Shown: piece after piece, positions 1 to 14,000 of the stretch
How the letters are laid out: the number at the start of each line of letters is the position of its first letter
Numbering within the stretch: position 1 is the first letter of the stretch
NCBI GenBank assembly: GCA_964019055.1
Contig: OZ025211.1
Coordinates: 2,012,135 to 2,076,134 of the forward strand
Direction of reading: 5' to 3'
Source: Anthopleura xanthogrammica
Taxonomy: Eukaryota > Cnidaria > Anthozoa > Actiniaria > Actiniidae
DNA: 64,000 nucleotides
Notes under the pieces: generated by a model
Seen by the model: the letters and a program-made list of their open reading frames with translations, nothing else
The model's database searches: none
What the model was told of the DNA's origin: nothing
Position numbers and translations under genes: made by a program

Positions 1-790
1 ACTTATTCGAAATTTCGGCCGCCTTTGGAAAAAGGTCTATTCTGTACAATTCATAAAATGGCTGTACTTAATGCGATATATACGGTACCAATACCCACCC
101 ACTCATACGAAAATACTGCTTATTAATATTCTGACTTACGTTAGGAAGTACCTTGATGGCTCTTGTGGACTGCACTTGCCAGTGAATGTGGTCTGATCTG
201 ATTTTAACGGTATTAAGTAGTATTTACACGTGTATTACATCACAGGAATATTTAATCATATGATGTCACTTAATATATACTGGTACCAAAAGCACCTGAA
301 AATGATGTAGTTTGTTTTTAAAAATATCAAAGAAATCTGAATAAGAAGAGGTTTTGAAGAAGATTCAGTAATGGTACTAGAGACTACAAATTTCAAAAGC
401 ACAGTAAAGTTTCACTGAATGGATCAAATAAAAAGCCCCATACTAATAAAATGGATCACGTCTCATGTTTCACTTAATACCTGTTTTGGTGAACAGGTAG
501 CTTAAACCGGTTCCTCGGAGTCCCCCCTGTTTTTCTTAAAAGTTTAAACAAAAAAGCAAAATTTCTTTTTACGACTTTAGTTTTGATTAGGTTATTGTAG
601 TATAGAATGAATGCACTAGATATGAAAAGTCGTAACCATACTTTTTATACTTTCCTTTTTTTTAATATCTTTAGGAATTTTCATATCTAGTAGTTTTAAG
701 ATGTAAGACTTAAGACTCATTCGAATTTGCGGCCGCCGTTTTGGAAAAAGCTCTATTAATCTGTACAAATCATAAAATGGCTGTACTTAA
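1..790 (+). repeat. Direct repeat pair (about 70 bp) at 1-70 and 714-790
   Basis: Both copies share the blocks CGGCCGCC, TTTGGAAAAAG, CTCTAT or GTCTAT, TCTGTAC, and a final ATAAAATGGCTGTACTTAA. The two copies are in the same orientation, about 715 bp apart. They could be two ends or remnants of one dispersed repeat. Confidence 0.75.
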
Positions 791-829
791 GATTGAAGAT
801 GTAAGACTTCATCCTACCAACGCTCATTC

Positions 830-2079
830 TTAAGGTTACTGGAGACCTTAGCTTGAGGGGTATCTTTCGTTTAAAACTCTCTCTACGCAACACTTTCAAC
901 AAAACCCTATGAAACTATACATCGTTTTAAAGCTCATATGATAAAGATTACGCAAAATATATTTTTTGAAAGCAATTTTTTAATTTGAAACGATATGCCG
1001 GGGTTTTAAACACAAATCGGGCACGTTCCGTAGATGTGAATTAATGGCAAGGCGTTAGCGCAAATATCGAAAACAACTTCACTATGTATTACCGAAAGAT
1101 AAACTACAAAAGCTTGTAAGCATTTTTTGATTTGTTAAGAATTTATTAATTATTAAAGTTGGAGTGTCGAAAAATTTCTACGTCGGCTGACGTTTTACCG
1201 CATAAAAGACGAAATAATCAAAATATCAAAAATTAAATCGCTCACAAAATTCTGTTTATCCATACTTATTCATGCTTTTTGCAAAATTTTATTGAAATTG
1301 AACAAAACTATATACCCTATTAATTCATTTAAAGATAGGAAATTGTCGTAAAATAGATCATGAAGATTTTAAGCTTTCAAGATTTGGGCAAGTTTCACGC
1401 CTCGTTAAGACACCTGTGAACAGAGAGATACCGCCAGCCAGGAACAACGGGCCGGCCGGACCAACGGAATGTTGACAAACACTTCGAACTACGCGGGAAA
1501 TCATCTAAAAATTGAACACTTCGTTTCTCCGGTAAACTTTTAATAAAGACACAAAAATAATGTAGAATTCCCAAACGTATCGAAAGTATAGCGTATTCAA
1601 AACGCAAAAGAAATCAGAAAGCGCTAGAGTTTCGAAGCATGGTAGGTCATAGACATAGACATAGACATATATTGTATTTAGTACCTCTTCTGACATATTT
1701 TGGATTATGATTATTATTACCAGGAAGTTAGGTACAGGCTGTCTATAATAACTAAAAAGTTAACCGAGATAAACAGCTGCATATATTAGATTTACTAGAA
1801 AATTGACGTCAGAAGAGGTAGGGACACGAACTTTATCATGCGGAAAAATCGAAAGAGTAACCGACTCAGTCGAGTATAATATGATAAACGAGGATGATGA
1901 CGCCTTCAGTTTTGATTTATTTTCCCTTCAAACCATTTTTGTTTTAAAATAACTAGCAAACTTTCACAAAATTTCGCAAACGAATTTTGTTCAAAAAGAA
2001 AGATTAATATAAAAACTTTTAATTAGTGAAATATTTTTTTTAGAAACATTTTACCCGCGAAGGTCTCCAGTAACCTTAA
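830..2079. mobile_element. 1.25-kb TTAA-flanked inverted-repeat element (piggyBac-like, non-autonomous)
   Basis: A perfect 16-bp terminal inverted repeat, GGTTACTGGAGACCTT, lies at 834-849 and again inverted at 2060-2075. Each end is directly flanked by TTAA (830-833 and 2076-2079). TTAA target duplication is the hallmark of piggyBac-type DNA transposons. No transposase frame is seen inside, so a non-autonomous derivative is inferred. Confidence 0.7.
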
Positions 2080-3739
2080 TTTTTTTGCGAACAGGTATAC
2101 CAGAAACTCATAAACTGAACGTGTAACAGCATACATAAGAAGCTACTAAAACTTACACGATTATGGAAAAAATACGAGATTTCTGAGATAGACTAAAAAA
2201 AGAAAACACTAATCCTTAAGTCTCAGTTCCGGTTCGAGCGTCTAATCCCACACGCGCCGAATCCAACAATAAGATTTTAGTGTAGACAAGGATAATAGAT
2301 GTGGAAATTGTAGAAATAACTTTTTCGCCCCAGGAACTTTTTGGCAGATCACATCAGTTCAAAATGGAATGAGAGAGACTTAAAATATACAATTTAACAA
2401 AGCTCTTCCAAAGCTAAGATGTTTTTTTTAACGTCCGTATTTACTGGGTTGCCTGTGATAAACCAGTCTAAAATACCTTCGTTTTTTTCCCTCCGTCGAA
2501 AATTGGAATATTTGCGCAACACTATTAGGTCACATGGCCCTCATTGGTTCAGAACTCTACAGTACACCATAGTAGGAGATAGATAGTAGATAGACAGAGT
2601 CGCATGAAATTTAACCGGCGAAGTATTTCAAGCGTTGTTCGGTGTCGCCATTCCTTCGTGGCCCGACAAAGTTATTGTGTAATTGTTCTGTCGAGGAAAT
2701 GTCACATGTTCTGGTCAATTTCAATGCTTTAAAGAACCCAAAAGGCCTACAGTAAAATAATGCCATAAATGACAATGAAAAACATAACATTTTCTACGCC
2801 TTTTTCAATGTTTGAGAAGATCCGTAGTATAAATATTTCTTGTTGATTTAAACGAGCAGGGCATTTTATAGGACGGTGAAGTGTGTTTGAAAACAATCAG
2901 CTTTACGGCTCATGATCAGCTTTTAAATACACGATTATTTCTTTAATAAAATAATCAGTAACTGACAGAGAACTTTGAAAAATTAGCAAAGAACAAAATG
3001 AATGCCAATTTTGAAGACAAATATTAGCTAGTCTCTTTCTGAAATAAATATTGAGGATTTCATCAGCCTTGTTAGCCCGGAGTAAAGTCGGCTCAGTGAG
3101 GTGAAGATTAGGAGTAATTTGACACGCGTAACACAACGCTGTTTTCTCCCGACAAAGTGGCATCTCGGTATTTTTACAGATAAGGGTAAGAGATCTATCT
3201 AGACACTGTATTACGAGCTAAATAAAAGAGTTTTATCATACAAAATACAAGGGGACCTTTTGGTAAGCCTTTGTTGTTTATCTGAGTCGTAAAATGCCAT
3301 TAAATTACTAGTTGCACACGTGACTTTCGTACTTCCGCTCAAAATTATCCTCGGGGGGTCCGAACCCTGAACAATGCCGCTTTGCCTTTACAAAAAATAT
3401 CGAGCATTGTCGAAATAATGTCTTGAAAAGCTTCAATTTTATCGGTAAATTTTCGAATTTTATTTCATTCTTCGTTATATTGATACTTAAGAAAGAGATA
3501 TATTGTATTATTTTAGCTTTTTGGGATGTTTTAGAGGTGGAAAATCGAGGATGAAGAGAGCCGGCCATTGAGTGGTGGCTGTCGATCGGTGTCTACGTCC
3601 GGGGCTTTCTACATTCGGGGCTTTGGTTCATTCACCAAGACTCAAGTTCCCGTACGTAGAGCTCGAAATTCGAATTTGTTTTTGTTTTTACAGGAAGTGG
3701 ATAACTCACCGGGCCAGGAAAGAGATCGAAGGACTAAGA

Positions 3740-6700
3740 ATGGACTCAACTAAAGAAAACTGCGAGGAATCTGAAATCGCAGTCGAAAGTATACCTGGGG
3801 AAGGCTCTTGTACAGTTGATACGAAAGAGATCGAGCCAGATCAAGAAGAGATCGCAAATGATTTGGAATTTGCTGCAGAATTTTCGCAAGAACATGTTAG
3901 TACGCTGTCTGATTTAGGTATGTAAACTTATATATTTCCGTATCCAATAATCTTTTGAATATTTATATGAAATACCATTACAAAGAGAAAGATAATGAGT
4001 GAATTTGTAAGCTCCATGCGTTTGAGCGAGGTTAAAAGTCTTATATGATTTTATTTTCTCGTAAAATTTTTCCTTAAATTTTTAAATATTATCTTATATA
4101 GATATCTACATAAGCTTGATAAGGTATTCTCTGAATATCTTTTTATAGCTCAATAGTTTCTTTTTTTATTATTTTTATGGTTGCCATTTTTATTGATGTT
4201 TAAAAAAATTTCGTAAAGATTTTTAGGAAACCAAGAATAAATTTAATTGTATGCTCTTACTGAAGAAGAAATTAGTCAAAATCATAGGAAAAACTGTATT
4301 CTAAAACAAATATAAGAAGGAATGAATGATTTAAAAGTTACTCTAAAAAAAAGAAAAAAAAAGTTAAAACTATATGTACCCTAGTACACCACAGGTAGCC
4401 CAGATCACCACAAAACTTAATAGCAGATTTTAAAAAGACATGGTCTCCCAGGATTTTATAGCCTAGTTTGAACACCGGTGTAGCATATGGCTGGGGTTCA
4501 ATCCTTGGACTCTGCATCACATGTGAATAGAATTTGTTTCATGGTTGAATCTATGAGTTAACCATGCCCTGACTTTGATCAGCCAAGAGATTGTTTCAGG
4601 GATGGATCTGTAAGTTAGCAATGCTCTGACTTTGATCAGCCCAGAGGTTGTTTCAGGGTTGATAAGTAGGAAACTTACCAAGGGGGGGGGGGGGTACTCC
4701 CTATAATCAACTATACAGGGATGCTCTGGGATTTTCAGGCCGCACATATAGAAAAGGGGTGGGTATAAAAAGGGGTAGATGATATGAAAGGGTACCTTTT
4801 CGAGCAAAAAGGTATAAAAAAGGGGTATCTTTTTGCAGAAATTTGGTATAGAAAAGGGTAAGGGGTTGAGAGTCTGGGCAGAGCATCCCCGTATGAAACG
4901 ACCCAAAGGACAACTCCCCCACCGGGAAACTTACAGACTGGTACACAGTATACTATAAGATACTATAACACTGAAATGGCTCCCTAAGATATGACACAGC
5001 TACAGCATTCTTAAGATAAGAACCACAAAATATATGCATATATTGTTTATCATAAATCTCTAACAATTTATCTGCAGAGGGTGGTGGTGTCAAGCGAAAA
5101 CATGAAGATATAATGCATATTACAGGATCTGATGCTAAAAGTGCTCACATCGAACAGCCAGGAAGTGAAGAATACAATGCTGTTCAAGATCTGGTAATTG
5201 AATTTAAATGTAACCAATGAATGCAGATCAAAAAATAGTTTCTTCTAAGAGTAAAATCTTTTTTTCATGAAGATTAAAGTGCATATAAGGGTTCACCAGT
5301 TTGTGTTTAATATGAAAGTTCTGACCCTACAAATCACATAATCAAAAATGTTTTTTTTGATTCTGTTGAGATTTCATTATTTTTTTGACGGTCAAAGTTG
5401 GTAAAAATGCGTGTTTTGGGCACCCTTTAGAAAAATTTCACAGCAGTTAGAGAAGAATGGTACCTAGCTCGTGTGACGTCATTTACGGGACTTGCTGATC
5501 AAGAGTTCAAGGGTTTTTCTTAGTAGAATCGAGCGTAGTTATCTAAAATAGTTGAAATCGAAAATCGAAGGCAAGATAGTGATCTTCTATTTAGATTTCA
5601 TGTGTTTTCAATGAACGAGTCCCGTAAATGATGTCACCAACAACTAGTCCAATGCTCCCAAGGTCGCTCAGCTTTTTACTTCGTTTTACCTACTTTGATT
5701 GCAAAAAAATAATGAAATCGCAACAGAATCAAAAACATTTTATTGATTATGTGATTTTTAGGGTCAGAACTTTCATATTAAACACAAACTGGTGAACCTT
5801 TATATGCACTTTAATCTTCATGAAAGGCCATAACATGGTTCTTTCAAATTGTAAAAAGGCTCAGTGCACAAGCCCCAAAACTTAAGGACCAGTCATTATT
5901 TAAAGGAAGGGGATGCTAGTGCAAATAGAGGGGGCAGCATTTTTTATGCTTCACATAGGAAGGGCTAAGAGAGACAAAGGACACTTTAGGGGGAGGGGTC
6001 AGGAAAATTTGTGCAAGTGAAAATCAAAATGCTCCTGTAAAAATTGTCTGGTTCCTTATCCTGTTTTTTTTTTATCTTGTTAGATGGTCACCAAACATTT
6101 TTTCTCCCTTCATAAAACTTATCACCTTCAATAAAATATTGAAGGCTGAAGATTTGATACTAGGTCGTAGTTTACTTGTAACAGTGACTTTAAATGCTCA
6201 AATTCCTCACAATCACAATCTCAAGACATATCACAAATATAATCTTGAAATGCAATACAAAAATTTGTCAACCTACTATAAATATATATGAAAGGTATAT
6301 GTGATCGTACCATACTGAATGGACTCAGAAAAAATTCTGAGCCCCAGATGGGAATCGAACCCACGACCCTCCGTATGCTAGTCGGATACTCTACCACTGA
6401 GCTGCTGGAGACTCTAATGGCGAGTAGGTTGTTAATGTGGGTTTAATTGTGACAAACAAACTGTATACTGTATACTGCTACAGTCACACATACGATCACA
6501 TATACATTTCATATTCCATCATCATACGCAAACCAACATTATCATATAAATATATACTTGCTGCTTAAAGGATTCCTGGATCTGCCCCTGCACAAAATAA
6601 CTTGGTCACAGCCCCTAACTCTTCTCATTTCTCCAATCCAGGAAGATTCATCTCATTCACTAGAGGCATCGGGTATAACTCAGGAACAAGTTTTATCATC

Positions 6701-7351
6701 TATATCTCAGACATGTCAAGTTGATCCCCTAAACATTCCTCAAGCTCTGTCTTCAATTGCTGGACAAATCAGCCATGAACCAACACTTCTACCCAACTCC
6801 AATCCAGTCGAAAGTCGTGAAGATGGTGTTAATCAAGCTTGGTTTACAACAAAAGAAGACAAAGACAGCTTACAGGGAAAAGGTGAAGTTCATAGATAGT
6901 AGCTAAACATGTTTTTGGCACCCTCTACTGAGATGGAAAACCTGTGGTATCAATCTGTTCAAGTCTCCTTTAGACAAGATTTATCTTTTCCACTCTCAAC
7001 CCCAGGGTCCTGTCATTCTTACTGTGCATGCTCGACGAAATGTCAGGGATGCCATATCAGCTTTTGCTGCCCTTAGATTAACCTGCATTGTGAAATAAAT
7101 ATGTATGTTGTCAAGCATGCATACATGTGCAGTAAGAATGATGGGACTCTGGGGTCGAGTTTGTTCAAGTTTTGGTTTCCTTGACAACCACAGGTATTCC
7201 ACCACAGTGGTGAAAAAAGCCATGTAAACAAAATTGCTGATGAATTTAGTGTCCTTAGTTGTTCCCACTTCACATCCTAAGAAATGGAGAGCAGAGAGGT
7301 GCTGTGGTGTGTGCTTCAATGACTTTCCCTAATTACTGTGGTTCTAGACTC

Positions 7352-7437
<86 letters not shown>

Positions 7438-10400
7438 ACTATAGTGGTTATTATTTTTCTCATTTGCTTGCTATAAAGGATCCAAGGGGTGGTCATGGGG
7501 TGCCCGTGACCCCCTTTTCATGCTTGGAATTAGTTCGTTAGTGTAGCAAAAGGTGCATCTTCTAAATTTTGTGACCCCCCTACTTAAAATCCTGGATCCC
7601 CCCAGGCTTGTTGGGCATTTCTTCAGTTTTAGTGTGATATATTTCAATTTTTGTATTTTTTTTTGGGAATGCATTTAGAAATTAATACTTCTTCTACTTA
7701 TCTTCATCATCATCATCATTTTTATTATTATTTATTATTGTCCCTAAATCATGTGCATGCTGTAATAAGGCAAAATCTTACCACATGTGAGGCAAGTTTA
7801 TGAGTTTCATGAGAAGTTCAGGCTTTACCACAAATTGCTGATTTTGGTGCTTTCTTAGCTCATGTTGTACAACCTAATTCTAACTGTAAAACGGTGCATC
7901 GATAAGATTATTGCGGGACTTATTTGAATTTGAATTTGAATTTTATTTCGCCATCAACATAAATTTTAAAACAAATCAGTATTAAAATGAAGAATAATAG
8001 AAATATGATTTACATCAAATGTTACTATAACTAGATTATTGATACAAGTACGAAAAGCCAGATGTAGGCTGGCTAGGTAATGAATAAAAGAATAATAATT
8101 TTACTGGAACAAAATATGATTACATGGCGAGGGGGGTTCTAGAAGGGCCCTTTTGAGGCAGAAACCTCGGGCCCAGACGATAAATTTTTCAGGTTAAAGA
8201 TTCAAATCATAATTAGATATGAGGCGAACAAGTTTAAATTTATATCAATTATGTAAGTGGAGGAAAGATTTTTTTTGAAGAAAGATAAATTAAAAAAGTA
8301 GAATTGGTGATATGATTAGGCAGAGAGTTCCACATTTTTGGTCCATTGTACAAGATGGTGAGCTGTTTGATATTAGTACGACTTATTCCTTATTACTTAT
8401 TCCTTCAGTTTAGTGTTAAGTACGTAATTGACGTGAGCACTACACTATTGATGATGACAAACAAAGGAAAAATCGGTATATGAATGACAAAGCTTTTTAA
8501 GGTAGCAAAACTTTAACAATTCTGATATCACATCATGGTATGGTCGTGGTTTCTATTATAGCTGCCACTTAAAACCTGCTTTACGAAAGAAAGTATGTAA
8601 CTATGTGTTTGTTTTAATTTTAACGATTAATTTTGGTTTTAATTTATTTTTTAACCTCAAAGCTTTTTTTGTTCGTGACAACTGCGTGCATAACGTAATC
8701 CTTTTGTTGTTTGTCATTTTGCTATTTTTAGCCAATTATATTTAGTTTACTCTCAAGAGTCTTGTTGGAGACGGATTCGCCATCTTTTCCCAAACATGTC
8801 GACTTACGTTTCCTTCGCCAATCGTCGCTTTAATCGCCCATTTTACCTCAAAAGCCGTTGTGTTATCTCTTTTTTACACATTCGGAGCTCAAGCACAGTT
8901 CAAGCTTCGTCCACGGGTTTCAACAAGAATGAAATTCCGGTCAAGAAATTCGAAGAGCTACCAACTCCTCCAAGAGTGCCAATTTTTGGAACCATGTTCA
9001 ATTTTATGTTGAAAAAAGGTAGACGACCCTTTCCTAAGTACATCCTCGATATGCAATTCGAAGGAGTGAAAGAATATGGCAAAATATCAAAGGTCCATGC
9101 TCCTGGGTTTACGACTCCTATTGTTCAACTCGCTGACCCAAGCGAAGCCCATAAGCTTTTCCAACTGGAACCAAAGTACCCGAGACGTATTGAGATGCCA
9201 GTTGTTAGCAACTTCTTAGAAGGGAAAAAGAAAACCAAAGGAGTATTCTTTGCTGATGGCCACGAGTGGTATCGACACAGGAGCGTGATAAGTAAGAGAA
9301 TTTTAAGACCAAAAGAATTGGTCTCCTATTCGCCCATGTTCAACGATGTCGTGTCAGACTTCATGGTGCGATTTGAGAAGGTCAAGGAGGAAAATTTTGG
9401 CACTGAATTTGAAAACGAAGTAAAGAATCTCAACAAGGAACTTTTCAAATGGTCTTTTGAGTCTGTGTGTTATTTTCTCTTTGAGAAAAGGTTGGGTTGC
9501 CTTGCAGACAAGACAAATGAAAATGCACAAAACCTCATTCATGCTGTTCATGGCTTCCTGACTTCGATTTTCCCTGTCAGCCTTTTTCCAGCTCCATTAT
9601 ATAAATATTTCAAGACGACATCATATAAACGTTTTATTGAATCTTTTGAAAATATGTATAAGTATGCTGAAATCTTTATTGATGAGAAAATTAAAGATTT
9701 GGAGCAGCAAGGCAAGTTAAGTGAAGAAAATCCCAAAGTGAACTTGGAAGATGAAGGTGCTGGATTTTTCGAGTTCTTAATTGCAAACGGAAAACTCTCG
9801 AGAGAAGATATAACTGCAAGTGTCATAGACCTGATGTTTGCAGGAATTGAGACAACGTCAAATACCATTCTTTGGGCTTTGTACATGCTCGGCAAGAACC
9901 CTGAGAAGCAAGAAGTGTTGTACCAAGAAATAACGTCTGTACTGCAGCCCGGGGAGTTCCCATCTGCGGAGACCTTGGCCAATATGCCGTACGTCAAGGC
10001 GTGGATCAAGGAAACCCTACGATTGTACCCGGTACTTCCAACTTTGGTGCGAGTGTTGCAGGAAGATCAGGTGTTGATGGGATACCACATCCCTGCGGGA
10101 ACCCACGTTAATGCACTCTACTACTACATGAGCCGTGATGAGAGTTCCTTCAAAGATGCTACGAAGTTCATTCCCGAGAGATGGCTAAGAGATTCTGATA
10201 ACCCGTGGCACACTCCTGGAGTTCCCCAGTCATTTGCATCCTTACCTTTTGGGTTTGGTAAAAGAATGTGCGTAGGAAGAAGGATAGCAGAACTGGAAGT
10301 GCACCTGTTGTTGACCAGGATAGTACGTGATTACCAAGTGTTGTATCCTCATGCTGATGATGTTGAACCTGAAGCTCAAGGCGCTATTGTCCCTGATCGT

Positions 10401-11032
10401 CCAGTGAGAGTCAAATTTATCAAAAGAAATACTAAGAATACGAAGTCATAAATGAAAATTACTTGGATCGGATAAGAAACGTTACGGGGTACCTTTCATA
10501 CGCCTTATAACCCATTATACAGTCGTGCATCTGGTGAAAAATTGAACTTGTATAGATATAATCAAAGGGTTGTAAGAACTGAAAACGGTGAAATACTGTA
10601 AGAGATGCCTCTCTCATATATGAGTTGCAGTTCACTGAAAGAGACAATGAGGTCTTATAAATCGAAAGAAACACCTTGAATTAGAGTATTGAGGAAAATG
10701 CATCTATCAGCCGTGATAAATGTAACTACCTTCCATTCAGACAGATAAACTCTACAGTTATTCACAAAATGATTAAGAAAAAAGTGTTGCAAATGTTGGG
10801 CTTGCGCTGTTAAAAAACACCTTGAATTGGAGTTTTTAGGAAATGTATGCATGTATATATATTGTAACTGCCTTCCAATCAGACGTATGAACTCTGCAAT
10901 TGAATGATCAGGAAAAAGGTGTTGTAAAAGATGGACTTGTGCTGTAAGACTGTGCGTATATTACTCTAATAGTAGTTTTTTTATAGATCATTTAGTAAAA
11001 TATTTTTAAAAGATTATATATTCTATTAAAAC

Positions 11033-11077
<45 letters not shown>

Positions 11078-14000
11078 TAATAATAATAATAATAATAATA
11101 AACTGATTTTTGGTAGTTCCATTGTCCTTGTATTTCTTTCTCTCAGCTCTCAGTTGTATCTGGCAGGAAAACCCATCACCAGCTAGTTGTTGTAATGTTA
11201 AATTAATTCCTCCTAAAATTCTTAGAATTCTCGGGTTTTTTGTTGTTCATTACGAATGATTTTGAGGATTAATGTTTAGTGTACAACTCCTGTCATTTTA
11301 CACTGGCCCGTAGCCATGACCGCTGAGTGAGTTATACAGAGAAAGCAAGCTTTTCCACACAGGGCGAGGGAGTTCGAGAAATGAAACTGTTTGCATGAAT
11401 CTGGCCGGGCACAACTTTTTGTGTTCTGCTTTTTTATTATCTTTCCTGATTTCACCATCCACAGGCTAAAAAAAGCTATACCATTTCTCCAATTCGGTCC
11501 AGCTGAGTTGACCTTCAGAACAAACTCAAGGTCAACCAATCAAAATTGAGGATTTGACATCGTATTTTGATTAGCATTTCCCATTTTTCTGCTAAGAGAA
11601 TTTATGAAATACGAGGTCTTCCTTCTTTAAATTAATCGTAAACGCTAGTCGAACTCATGGCGGAATTTTATTTCAATCAACAAGAAAAATCAACATTGTA
11701 TACTCGGAAAATGCTCCAAAAATGCTAACCAAAAATAGTGACCCATAATTCCTTTCGGGGAAGGCGATCAACTCAGCTGGGTCAGTATGTTGCAGCTAAG
11801 AGATTCTTAGTACCTGACCTTTGCCCATTTTTCCAGGTGTGAAATGGAGACAAGGAATGTGGTCCAAAGAAGAGAACGATATCCTGAAAGAGAACATACA
11901 CAACTACTGTAAAGTAAGCTTCTGATAAATTAAGTCTACAACGCAAGCACAAGAATAAAAAAAATAATACTTGTGCTTGCGCTCATGTTTGCGATTGTGC
12001 CTGCGTCGTAGTGAAAACCAGACTTTAGGAGTCCCAGAACTTTCATTTGCAAACCGCGTTTGAATTTTTTAATAGATCTGCACTTGCAGTAAGTGAACAT
12101 GTGATAAATTGCCGCCATATAGACCCCTTTAACTTGACGTCAGAGCAGCTCAATTTGGAGGACAAAGCAAAAGAATTTCAATCTCCTGAGAATTGGAACC
12201 TATTGTTTTGCCCTCCAAATTGAGCTGCATTCCTACGTGCAAGGGGTCTATTACGAGGTAGACTTGAACCTTATAAACGAAGCCAGATGTGTTAATGAGA
12301 CGTATCGAAGCTCATTCATATAGTATTTTCTCATTGCAATAGACCTTTTTAGCTTCGTATGCAAATTGCCCATTTCAGACCACATGACATTCCCTTGAGA
12401 AATATTCTTTTGTTAAAATATTTACACATGAAAGAATCAGCTCCCAAGAGTGGCATCACGTGGTCTTAAATGGGCACAACAAACAACGAAGCTAAAAAGG
12501 ACTATTGAAAGCCACTTAAAAGTCAATAACGAAAAAGAGGTTTCTAAAAAAGTCTAACTATAAGGTTTTCTTTCCAGGTCAACAATATAGGAGATCCAAA
12601 TATTATCATTTTCGACATGTCCAAAGACGACAGGAAGGACTTTTACAGGACCATAGGTAATTAAAAAAAAAAAAAAAAAGAAATAGAGAAAATTACCAGA
12701 AAAACGGTTGGGTGGAGATGCCGGAGGACGACTACTGTGTCTTGTCCATGCAGTCAAATTCTTCATTATTAAAAACAACCCTGCCAAGTGAAAAAAACCT
12801 CTATCCTATATGTATCGTTATTGTTGATAAAAAAATATTTCCATCTCGAAGATGGGGTTCCTGATTTTCAGGAATAACGTATTTGAGATCAAAGCCAATT
12901 TTGAACCTCGCCTTGTTACCACTTTTTTTCTCAAGAAGGATTTTATCAGAAGGTTCTTATCACTTTTATCATTTCCTTTTGGGGGATGGGGGGGGGGGGG
13001 GGAGATGTTTGCATTTATCACAAGTGAAACCAATTTGTTATTTTCAGCTAAAGGAATAAAGCGCCCTTTATTTGCTATTTATCGTCGAGTTCTTCGAATG
13101 TACGATCGACGTAACTATATCGGCAAATACTCTCCCGAAGAAGTAAAACAACTCAAGTCACTGAAGGAGAAACATGGGAACGACTGGGCAACTATTGGTA
13201 TCGCTATGGGGAGGAGTGCCTCTTCTGTGAAGGATAGGTACAGACTTCTGAAGGAGAACTGTCAGTCAGGTAAATTGTTGCATCTTGATGCAATGCATGG
13301 GTATGGGTTCAATGTTACGGCATGTCGCACTGTTTACGTGCTGTATGTCAATAGCGTAAATGTTTCCCACTCGTACGAAAACCGCCGCTCTAGGTTGCTA
13401 AAAATGGATTCAAAAGAGGAATTGCCAGAATTTATGCTTTTTTAACTGTTTTGTCGTCTCACAGGCAAATGGACGGCAGAAGAAGAAGAAAGGCTTTCTA
13501 ATGCAGTACATGAATTAAGTGGGACGCAAGCAGGAGATGTTGTCACTACTGGGATTTCATGGGCCCTTGTGGCTGAAAAAGTCCAAACACGATCTGAAAA
13601 ACAGTGCAGGTCGAAATGGTTAGTCAAGAACTGTTTACAATAACCCGTGAAACAGAATCCCTATAGTCAATGTATAATAGTCGAATGGAAAAGAAAGAAA
13701 AGGAAAGAAGAGAGAGGAGGGGGAAGGGAAAGGAGAGTAAATGAAAGGAAAGAAGGGTAAAGGAAAACAACAGAAATAGTAATCTAGTTAACAGTTGGTG
13801 CAATCACTCTAAATATTGTAATCTTAATTGATATAAAACATCTTCATGTCATCAAATCTTTTGGTTTCATGATGTTATTTTCAGGTTGAATTACTTGAAC
13901 TGGAAAGAAAAAGGTGGGAAGGATTGGACAAAACAGGACGAGATAAAACTCATTAACAGGTAACATGAAGTACGATTATATGCCTTTCTATCTCTTCCCC

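Larger units (their letters stand above)
1..3567. other. Intergenic region upstream of DMTF1
   Basis: I see no supported gene here. The open frames are short, lack recognisable domains and have no splice-linked neighbours. The region holds a direct repeat near its left edge and a TTAA-flanked inverted-repeat element (listed separately). The last few hundred bases presumably contain the DMTF1 promoter and 5' UTR, but no clear TATA box is visible. Confidence 0.6.

Noticed and set aside
3308..3568. Minus-strand 86-codon frame next to the DMTF1 start
   Set aside because: No domain, low-complexity Lys/Ile-rich content, and it overlaps the probable DMTF1 promoter.
3652..3693. Possible 42-bp intron (GTACGT to ACAG) in the DMTF1 5' leader
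   Set aside because: Too short for normal splicing, and not needed for the reading frame. It bears only on whether the ATG at 3,572 could be used.
6341..6411. Functional tRNA-Ala gene
   Set aside because: Stem mismatches, the altered first position of the A box, and its place inside a transposon-like element favour a tRNA-derived repeat.
12852..13445. 197-codon frame read as a stand-alone protein
   Set aside because: It is DMTF1 exon 6 with read-through into both flanking introns. Splice sites at 13,048 and 13,269 define the real exon.
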